Below, one piece after another: positions 6,881 to 11,992 of a DNA stretch of 11,992 nucleotides. Below the pieces are notes generated by a model, which made no database searches, was not told the DNA's origin, and saw only the letters and a list, made by a program, of their open reading frames with translations. The stretch covers positions 1 through 11,992 of the forward strand of contig CAZPZD010000061.1 in the NCBI GenBank assembly GCA_964590515.1, given 5' to 3'. A program made the translations under genes and the position numbers. Each line of letters opens with the position of its first letter. The first letter of the stretch is position 1. The stretch comes from JADFRG01 sp964590515 (GTDB lineage Bacteria; Chloroflexota; Anaerolineae; Anaerolineales; E44-bin32).

Positions 6881-7936
6881 ATGTGCCGTCTGCCATCTGA
6901 CACCGCACGGGCTTTCCTCCTGGTCCTGGCATCGTTCTTAGCCGCCTGCGCCGGGCCCCGCGGCCTGCCTCCCGGGCCCACCCCCATCCCGACCTTGATC
7001 CCGGCGACCGAGCCATCCGGCCCTCTGGGGACAACCCCCACAGCTTCGTTCGCGATTCTCAGTTATCCGGCCCAGGAACCTTCCGCTGCGGTTGGCCGGC
7101 CACTGTATGAGACGAATTGCGCCAGCTGCCATGGTGCCGATGGAACGGGAGTCGTTCCTGGCGCCCGGAACTTCAGCGATCTGGACTACATGCGAGGCGA
7201 GACGCCGGCCTTCTTCTACACTGCCATCACCGAAGGTCGCGGCGAAATGCCTTCCTTCCGGGAAGGGTTGACCTCGGACGAGAGGTGGGACATCGTATTC
7301 TATGTGTGGCGTTTCTCCACCTCGGCAGAGACGCTCACCCTGGGCGAGAGCATTTACGGGGCTAGCTGCGCCGCTTGCCACGGAGTTGGAGGCACCGGCC
7401 AGGTGCTGGGCGCGGCCGACTTCACCGACTTGCGGCTCACGGACGCCCGCGCCCCACGCGACTTCTACTTGGTCGTCACCCAAGGGAAAGGCTCGATGCC
7501 CGCCTGGCAAGGCCGCCTTTCACAGGATGAACGCTGGGCAGTTATCGATTACCTGCGCACCTTTTCCTACGATCCCGCTCTGCCAGGCGAGGCTGTCGTC
7601 GCGGCGCCGGCAACGGTAGAGGCAGAGGCCGAGTGCGACCTCGCTGATCTGGAGCAGTCCAATCCGTTCGCCTGGGAGGATGCGTCTGCCGCCGCAGCAG
7701 GCGAGGCCATCTACGAAGAGGACTGCGCGATGTGCCATGCGGCCGACGGCTCCGGTGCTCTCCCGAGCGCTCCCGATTTCAGCACGGCGGAGTTCCAAAG
7801 CGAACTGCGTTTCCAAAGCGGAGAGTTGCTCTGTGTGGTCGCGGAGGGCCGGGGGGCGATGCCGGGCTGGAAGGAGCGGCTCATCGTGGAGCAGCTCTGG
7901 CAAGTGCTCACGTTTATCGCGAGCCTTGGCAAATGA
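6881..7936 (+). CDS. Triheme cytochrome c lipoprotein (three tandem monoheme c domains)
   Basis: This 351-aa protein starts with a lipoprotein signal (hydrophobic residues 11-22, lipobox LAAC with Cys23) and a Pro-rich linker (about 28-60). Three class-I cytochrome c domains follow: CASCH from Cys80 with Met123, CAACH from Cys163 with Met206, and CAMCH from Cys282 with Met327. All three Met ligands sit in a G-[RK]-G-x-MP motif, and the domains clearly arose by duplication. An acidic linker of about 45 residues separates domains 2 and 3. The role is inferred: a tethered electron carrier accepting from ActE and feeding a terminal oxidase or soluble carrier. The ATG at 6881 is preferred because GAGGAG lies at 6866-6871; an adjacent GTG at 6878 is possible. 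The gene occupies the place of actF and ends the operon before a terminator. Confidence 0.88.
   Translation: MCRLPSDTARAFLLVLASFLAACAGPRGLPPGPTPIPTLIPATEPSGPLGTTPTASFAILSYPAQEPSAAVGRPLYETNCASCHGADGTGVVPGARNFSDLDYMRGETPAFFYTAITEGRGEMPSFREGLTSDERWDIVFYVWRFSTSAETLTLGESIYGASCAACHGVGGTGQVLGAADFTDLRLTDARAPRDFYLVVTQGKGSMPAWQGRLSQDERWAVIDYLRTFSYDPALPGEAVVAAPATVEAEAECDLADLEQSNPFAWEDASAAAAGEAIYEEDCAMCHAADGSGALPSAPDFSTAEFQSELRFQSGELLCVVAEGRGAMPGWKERLIVEQLWQVLTFIASLGK
7793..7820 (+). repeat. Short in-frame direct repeat in cytochrome domain 3
   Basis: TTCCAAAGCG occurs at 7793-7802 and again at 7811-7820, an 18-bp period that encodes FQSELR then FQSGEL. It looks like a small in-frame duplication between the heme motif and the Met ligand of the third domain. 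That makes this stretch two residues longer than the same stretch in domains 1 and 2. Confidence 0.6.
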
Positions 7937-8020
7937 GATGAAACCGGTCGAACTATGAAAGACCAACCGGACCTGAGCGGGATGGTCTGACCTTGGCGAG
8001 GTTAGATCCCTCCCTCCGAC

Positions 8021-8050
8021 GAGAGAGCCGGGAATTGGCCCGGCTCTCTC
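8021..8050. terminator. Perfect 12-bp stem-loop ending the act operon
   Basis: GAGAGAGCCGGG (8021-8032) pairs perfectly with CCCGGCTCTCTC (8039-8050) across the 6-nt loop AATTGG. It lies 84 nt after the triheme gene. AATTAA follows rather than a run of T, so it is a strong hairpin with only a weak tail. It most likely ends the act transcript and separates it from the two-component operon. Confidence 0.75.
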
Positions 8051-8195
8051 AATTAAGGGGCGGCTCTCCGGCAGCTTCGGGGCCCGGTGTACCCTGGGAC
8101 GGAAGTCCGCGCCATTTGACCTGCCCGCTGCCCGTGGAGTTGACCCTCGCCGCTCTCTGCGACCTGTCTTAAAATCAGGCGGCGAGTAGCCACAC
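8051..8195 (+). promoter_or_regulatory. Promoter-bearing gap before the DUF2085 gene (weak elements)
   Basis: With the terminator just upstream, a promoter for the next operon should lie here. TAAAAT at 8170-8175 matches the -10 consensus at 5 of 6 bases and lies 20 nt before the ATG at 8196. TTGACC occurs twice, at 8116-8121 and 8140-8145, exactly 24 bp apart. The nearer copy is 24 bp from the -10, too far for a standard sigma-70 promoter. The pair may instead be a regulator half-site repeat. Confidence 0.3.
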
Positions 8196-8960
8196 ATGGG
8201 ATCTGACTCCGTAACCATCACTGGTCGCGGGCGTGCCGCGGCGATAGCGCTCAACCGGGCGGTTTACCGCATGAGTCGGGATTGGGTCTTTTGGTTTCTG
8301 GCCCTGACGGGATTATGGGTCGGGCTGCCGTGGCTTGCGCCGGTGTTCATGCATCTGGGTTGGGAAGGGCCCGCCAAGGCGATCTACTGGCTGTATTCCT
8401 TTCAGTGCCATCAACTCCCCCAGCGATCCTTCTTCCTGTACGGTCCGCAGCCGATGATCTCCCTGCAGCGCATCCAGTCCCTGTGGCAGAGCACCTTCGA
8501 CCCGCGAGTGCTGCGGCAGTTCGTTGGGACCGCGGAGGTGGGGTTCAAAGTGGCCTGGTCGGACCGGATGATCTCGGCCTACTCCAGCATCCCGTTGGCA
8601 ACGGCCATCTGGTGGCCCCTCCGCAAGCGGTTGCGCGCATTGCCGCTTTGGGGGTTCGCCCTGTTTTCCTTGCCGATGTTTATGGATGGCGTGAGCCACA
8701 TAATCAGCGACCTAGCCGGCATTGACCAGGGCTTTCGCTACGCGAATTCTTGGCTGGTCGGGTTGACCGGAAACCGTTTGTCCGCCTCCTTCTACGTGGG
8801 AAACGCCCTGGGCTCGTTCAACTCCACGATGCGCTTGGTCAGCGGGATTCTCTTCGGAGCGGGCACGGTTTGGTTCGCCGTCCCCCATCTCGATCTGAGC
8901 TTCCGCGAGTCTGCCGCGGCGATCAAGGCCAAGTTCGAACGAGCAGAGGTCAAGCTGTGA
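8196..8960 (+). CDS. DUF2085-family integral membrane protein
   Basis: This 254-aa membrane protein has about four hydrophobic segments, near residues 29-52, 133-152, 160-182 and 212-236. The signature is FQCHQLPQRSFFLYG (Cys71-His72), which matches the CHQxPxRSFF motif of DUF2085. The usual second motif with a CxRC/TG pattern is absent. Instead a longer segment carries GTAEVGFKVAWSDRMISAY. A second conserved-looking patch is FMDGVSHIISD. DUF2085 proteins have no established biochemical function that I know of, and none is claimed here. The ATG at 8196 has only a weak ribosome site (GGCGGCGAG); an internal ATG at 8271 directly before the first helix is a possible alternative start. The stop overlaps the response-regulator GTG by 4 nt, so the protein is co-translated with a two-component system and could be its sensor partner or output. 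Confidence 0.8.
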   Translation: MGSDSVTITGRGRAAAIALNRAVYRMSRDWVFWFLALTGLWVGLPWLAPVFMHLGWEGPAKAIYWLYSFQCHQLPQRSFFLYGPQPMISLQRIQSLWQSTFDPRVLRQFVGTAEVGFKVAWSDRMISAYSSIPLATAIWWPLRKRLRALPLWGFALFSLPMFMDGVSHIISDLAGIDQGFRYANSWLVGLTGNRLSASFYVGNALGSFNSTMRLVSGILFGAGTVWFAVPHLDLSFRESAAAIKAKFERAEVKL

Positions 8961-9631
8961 GCGAAGGTCGGCCGATCCGAGCGGTCCTGGCCGACGATCA
9001 CGCGGTCGTCCGGTCGGGCATCCGCCAGTTCTTGGAAACGGCCGGGGACATCGAAGTTGTAGCGGAGGCGGATGATGGCCCCGGCGCGGTGGAGGCCATT
9101 CGGGCCAATTCCCCGGATGTTGTAGTGCTGGATATTCAGATGCCGGGCATGAGCGGGATCGAGGTCACCCGCTGGGTCCGGGCGAACTCGCGACACACTG
9201 GCGTGCTCATATTGAGCGCCTTTGACGATGACCCTTTCATCATGGCCGTCTTGCAGGCGGGAGCGAATGGCTACGTATTGAAGACCGCTGACGCGGCCGA
9301 TATCATCCAAGCCGTGCGCGCCGTGCACGAAGGCAAGTCGGCGCTCGATCCGGAGATTGCCCGCAAGGTAATGGCTCAGGTTTCGGGCCGAAGCCTCACT
9401 ACTCCGGTAGAGCGCCCAACCGACCGAGAACTCGAGGTGCTCGCCCTGGCAGCCAAAGGCTACACCAACAAAGCGATTGGGCTCCAGTTGGGCATTAGTG
9501 ATCGCACGGTCCAGGGCCATCTGGCCAAGACCTTCGATAAGCTGCAGGCCTCCAGCCGGACCGAAGCGGTCATGCGCGCCGTATCCATCGGCTGGCTCCC
9601 CGCCGATCTCGGACAACTCCCCGAAGAATGA
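8957..9631 (+). CDS. NarL/FixJ-family response regulator with LuxR-type HTH
   Basis: This 224-aa transcription regulator has an N-terminal receiver domain (about 6-122) with the acidic pair Asp13-Asp14, the phospho-acceptor Asp59 in VVVLDIQMPG, and Lys in YVLKTADA. The C-terminal LuxR-type helix-turn-helix (about 155-215) reads TDRELEVLALAAKGYTNKAI then GISDRTVQGHLAKTFDKL. The GTG at 8957 is chosen because it gives a receiver of normal length. It overlaps the preceding stop (GTGA) and follows AGAGGT at 8945-8950; the longer open frame upstream only shadows the DUF2085 gene. It is the expected phosphorylation target of the histidine kinase that begins at its stop codon (ATGA). Target genes cannot be told from the sequence; the adjacent respiratory operon is one candidate. 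One peculiarity is Gly-His in place of the commonly seen Val-x-x-His in the recognition helix (TVQGHLAK). Confidence 0.93.
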   Translation: MSEGRPIRAVLADDHAVVRSGIRQFLETAGDIEVVAEADDGPGAVEAIRANSPDVVVLDIQMPGMSGIEVTRWVRANSRHTGVLILSAFDDDPFIMAVLQAGANGYVLKTADAADIIQAVRAVHEGKSALDPEIARKVMAQVSGRSLTTPVERPTDRELEVLALAAKGYTNKAIGLQLGISDRTVQGHLAKTFDKLQASSRTEAVMRAVSIGWLPADLGQLPEE

Positions 9632-11343
9632 AGCTGCGCGTCGGCGGGCTTCACTTGCAGCTGCTCGGCCTGATCATCCTGCCTTTCAGCCTGGCCCTGT
9701 TCGCCGTCGCATTGGGCGGAATTCGCATCCATCAGCAGGCGATGCGCCAACTCGTGGCCGAACGGGACGAGCGATCGGCCCGGGCCGCCGCGGCGGCGAT
9801 CTCCGAACAGCTTCACCATCGCGAGTCAGCCGTGCGCGGGCTTGCCCTGCACGCGAGCAAGGCAGGTTCCCCTGTGGCCGTTCTAGCTGAGTCGAGTTTC
9901 TTGTTCCCAGATTTCGACGGCGGGCTCGCCATCTTCGATCCGCAAGGCAGGCTGCTGGCCAGCTCGGTTTCTGTCGAAACCTGGAGCACCCGTCCGCTCC
10001 ACCCATGGTTCGCTTCCCTCGTCGCCGGGCAGAGCCGCTTTTCGGAGCCGTTTGCCGAGCGCGGTGAAGGAGTGGGCATGGTTGGCTCGAGAGAGGGCGA
10101 GACGGTCATACTGGGAGTCTTTTCCATGCGTTCTTTGCTGCGGGCCTCCTTGCTGGAGACCGTGGTGGCCTCCAGCGAGGCCAGCGCGTACCTGGTCGGT
10201 CCGGCGGGGCTTGTGCTGGCGAGTGTGGGTCCGTCCCCTCCCGAGGAGACCCTCTCGGAGCATCCGGGGGTTCAGGCTGCCTTGCGTGGGGAGATCGGCT
10301 CACATTATCTGCCTGCCGCGGACGGTGAGCACGTCGTGGCCTTCAGTCCCGTCCAACCCACGGGTTGGGCGCTCATCTTGGATGAACCCTGGCAGAGTGT
10401 GATCAGCCCGGCGCTGCAGGTCTCCCAGGCGGCACCGCTGGTTCTCGTTCCGGGTTTGCTGGTCACCTTGATCGCGCTGTGGTTCGGTGCGCGCCAGGTC
10501 ATCCGCCCGCTGCGCAGGCTGCAGCAGCAAGCCGAAGAACTGACTGAATCGGAGTACGTCAAGCTGGGAGAGCCGGTGGGTGGGATCGCCGAAATCCGGC
10601 AGCTGCAAGCTTCCCTGAGCACCATGGCCGCCCGAATTCAGGCCGCTCATCAGGCGCTGCAGAGCTATATTGGCTCGATCACCATGGCCCAGGAGGAGGA
10701 GCGGCATCGGCTCTCTCGCGAACTGCACGACGCGACGATCCAAGACTTGATCGCCATCGATCACCGAGTTCAGATCCTAAGCCGCGGGCTGCAAGCCGGC
10801 GATGGCGAGGCGGCCACTCGGCTGGATGGCCTGCGCCGCGAGGTCAATCGCTCCATCCAGGAACTTCGCCGGCTCACCGGCGCCTTGCGGCCGATCTATC
10901 TGGAAGACCTGGGCTTGGTGCCAGCGCTCGGTATGCTGACCCAGGAAGGGGCGCGCGACCTGGGAGTGAACGTGAGTTTCGACGTCGAAGGTCACCCGCG
11001 CCGCCTGAGTCCCGAGGCCGAGTTAGCCGTTTTTCGAATTGTGCAGGAGGCCCTCAACAATGTCGGCCGCCACGCCAAGGCCACCAAGGCGTTCGTACGG
11101 CTCCGGTATGAGCAAGACAAAGTTGTGACACAGATCCAGGATGACGGCGAGGGTTTTGACCCTCCGGAGCGGGTCGGGGAATTGGCCACCCAGGGGCACT
11201 ACGGTCTGCTCGGCATGCATGAGCGTGCGCAACTGGTGGGTGCCCAGCTCGGGCTGGAATCGGCGCCAGGTAGGGGGACTCTGGTCACAGTGGAATTGCC
11301 TGTGGCGGCTTCCCCCGCCGCAGAGGCCAACCGTACGGCGTAA
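9628..11343 (+). CDS. Membrane sensor histidine kinase (HAMP, HisKA_3, HATPase_c)
   Basis: This 571-aa NarL-partner kinase has a first transmembrane helix at about residues 10-33. A large extracytoplasmic sensor region (about 35-265) carries Cache-like phrases such as FPDFDGGLAIFDPQGRLLAS and FSPVQPTGWALILDEPW. A second helix lies at about 269-291, then HAMP (290-345, starting at RQVIRPLRRL). A short coiled region leads to the dimerisation/phosphorylation helix EEERHRLSRELHDATIQDL with phospho-His367. The ATPase domain shows the N-box VQEALNNVGRHA (Asn477), the G1 box DDGEGFDP (Asp505), and GLLGMHERA with a final GRGTLVTVELPV. All catalytic residues are intact. The start overlaps the regulator stop as ATGA. 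The Cache-like assignment is inferred from the pattern of the region; the ligand is unknown. No clear terminator follows in the next 99 nt. Confidence 0.92.
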   Translation: MKLRVGGLHLQLLGLIILPFSLALFAVALGGIRIHQQAMRQLVAERDERSARAAAAAISEQLHHRESAVRGLALHASKAGSPVAVLAESSFLFPDFDGGLAIFDPQGRLLASSVSVETWSTRPLHPWFASLVAGQSRFSEPFAERGEGVGMVGSREGETVILGVFSMRSLLRASLLETVVASSEASAYLVGPAGLVLASVGPSPPEETLSEHPGVQAALRGEIGSHYLPAADGEHVVAFSPVQPTGWALILDEPWQSVISPALQVSQAAPLVLVPGLLVTLIALWFGARQVIRPLRRLQQQAEELTESEYVKLGEPVGGIAEIRQLQASLSTMAARIQAAHQALQSYIGSITMAQEEERHRLSRELHDATIQDLIAIDHRVQILSRGLQAGDGEAATRLDGLRREVNRSIQELRRLTGALRPIYLEDLGLVPALGMLTQEGARDLGVNVSFDVEGHPRRLSPEAELAVFRIVQEALNNVGRHAKATKAFVRLRYEQDKVVTQIQDDGEGFDPPERVGELATQGHYGLLGMHERAQLVGAQLGLESAPGRGTLVTVELPVAASPAAEANRTA

Positions 11344-11442
11344 AGGTCGTTGCCCCCTCCGCCAAATTGCCTATCAGGCGCGGAGCCAGAGTACGCTCGC
11401 CGACGGGACCAGGGCCATATACCATGGGACTCGGAGTAAAAA

Positions 11443-11796
11443 GTGGAGAGCTTGGGATCGGTGGCGAAAGACTGCCGCGAGGCTACAGAGCTGCTCTCTC
11501 GTGATCTGGCTGGAGAAGGGTTACGGGTTACGCGATCGTTTGACCTGCAGTCCGCCCGCCAGGCCCTACGCGACCCGGAGGGTTGTCCATGCCCTCATCA
11601 CGGGACGGCGGGCTGCAGTTGCCAGTATGTTGTCTTGCTCGTGAGTCTCGGGACCGAATCCCCCCTGGCCCTGGTGGCCCATGGGCATGATGGGGCCACG
11701 CATCTGTCGGTGGAGAGTGGGGGATCAGAGACGGCGGCCCTTAAGATCGTGCGAACGGCAATCGCCGGCCAGCAAATCATAGAAAAGGAGAGGTGA
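11443..11796 (+). CDS. Cys/His-rich small protein, probable metal-binding, function unknown
   Basis: This 117-aa cytosolic-looking protein has no signal peptide or membrane helix. An N-terminal helical half (VTRSFDLQSARQALRD) leads to a compact motif CPCPHHGTAGCSCQY (Cys48, Cys50, His52, His53, Cys58, Cys60), then a hydrophobic strand VVLLVSLG and LVAHGHDGATHLSV. The general shape suggests a DUF302-like small alpha/beta fold with a metal site, but this is inference. I recall similar CPHHGT proteins beside heavy-metal transport genes. The GTG at 11443 is chosen because TAA lies in frame at 11437-11439 and CGGAG sits at 11432-11436; a later GTG at 11461 is possible. The stop is only 3 nt before the YHS gene, so the two should be co-transcribed and share a metal-related task. 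Confidence 0.72.
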   Translation: MESLGSVAKDCREATELLSRDLAGEGLRVTRSFDLQSARQALRDPEGCPCPHHGTAGCSCQYVVLLVSLGTESPLALVAHGHDGATHLSVESGGSETAALKIVRTAIAGQQIIEKER

Positions 11797-11799
11797 GGG

Positions 11800-11992
11800 A
11801 TGGCACTAGATCCGGTCTGCGGTATGGACGTCGATGAGACGACCGCACAATGGAAGTCGGAATTTCAGGGTCAGATCTATTACTTCTGCGGTCCGGGTTG
11901 CAAACGGGCCTTTGATCGCCAACCAGAGAAGTACACCAAGGCCTCAGGGACGGATCACGGATCCGGTCTTCATCACGGGCACATGGACCATC
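11800..11992 (+). CDS. YHS-domain protein with His-rich tail, 3' end outside the window
   Basis: Sixty-four codons are visible. The start has DPVCGMDVD (Cys7) and then YYFCGPGCKRAFDRQPEKY (Cys30, Cys34), the classic YHS/TRASH-type metal-binding pattern. A His-rich linker follows (DHGSGLHHGHMDH) up to the window edge. This arrangement is seen at the N-terminus of copper- or heavy-metal-transporting P1B-type ATPases and also in small stand-alone YHS proteins; the missing 3' part decides which. The ribosome site is strong (AAGGAG at 11785-11790, then a further GGTGAGGG), and the start lies 3 nt after the previous stop. The strong translation signal and the pairing with the Cys/His-rich protein suggest a metal-handling operon. 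Confidence 0.82.
   Translation, partial: MALDPVCGMDVDETTAQWKSEFQGQIYYFCGPGCKRAFDRQPEKYTKASGTDHGSGLHHGHMDH

Noticed and set aside
7955..7990. An 11-codon frame (MKDQPDLSGMV) after the triheme gene
   Set aside because: It is too short, has no ribosome site, and lies just before the operon terminator; there is no support for a peptide.
8750..8956. Upstream extension of the response regulator, or a DUF2085-regulator fusion
   Set aside because: The extension is in a different frame from the DUF2085 protein and has no domain; the GTG at 8957 gives a normal receiver.
8792..9616. A 274-codon minus-strand frame opposite the response regulator
   Set aside because: The plus-strand protein has all receiver and helix-turn-helix motifs; the antisense product has none.
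1..11992. CRISPR arrays, insertion sequences, integrases, tRNA or rRNA genes
   Set aside because: I found no regularly spaced repeats, transposase-like frames or recognisable RNA gene sequence on either strand.

Overview
The window is high-GC bacterial chromosomal DNA. All convincing genes are on the + strand. The core is a seven-gene electron-transfer operon (916-7936) that reads as an alternative complex III (ACIII), a quinol:cytochrome c / electron-acceptor oxidoreductase. The gene order, a divided ActB, a DUF2085-type membrane protein and a Cys/His-rich protein next to a YHS protein suggest a member of Chloroflexota (Anaerolineae-like). The phylum is an inference from gene content, not from a marker gene.

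Layout. (1) 1-762: 3' part of a multiheme cytochrome c gene, with four CxxCH motifs visible and its start outside the window. (2) 763-915: intergenic region with an 11-bp perfect hairpin, a second long inverted repeat, and a CRP/FNR-type palindrome about 60 bp before the next start. (3) 916-6867: actA (pentaheme c), actB1 (TAT-exported MopB-family protein), actB2 (ferredoxin-like, 15 Cys), actC (NrfD-like quinol-site membrane protein), actD (DUF3341), actE (monoheme c). The genes are joined by short gaps or overlaps. (4) 6881-7936: a lipoprotein with three tandem monoheme c domains, 13 nt after actE, where many act operons carry actF. (5) 7937-8195: intergenic, with a perfect 12-bp stem terminator. 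(6) 8196-11343: a translationally coupled trio of DUF2085 membrane protein, NarL-type response regulator and membrane sensor histidine kinase. (7) 11443-11992: a 117-aa Cys/His-rich protein, then the start of a YHS-domain protein with a His-rich tail that runs off the window.

How the genes fit together. Quinol would be oxidised at ActC. Electrons would pass through the Fe-S clusters of ActB2 to the hemes of ActA and ActE, and then to the triheme lipoprotein as a tethered shuttle or exit subunit. The upstream multiheme cytochrome may be another partner. The two-component trio after the terminator is a separate transcription unit of unknown stimulus. The last two genes look like metal (probably copper) handling.

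Most notable points: ActB is split into two genes, and the MopB half keeps a complete C-x2-C-x3-C-x27-C cluster motif with no other cysteine. As I know them, solved ACIII structures have a cofactor-free B1 domain. ActF is not present in the window, and a triheme lipoprotein sits in its place. A CRP-like operator lies within nested inverted repeats ahead of the operon.
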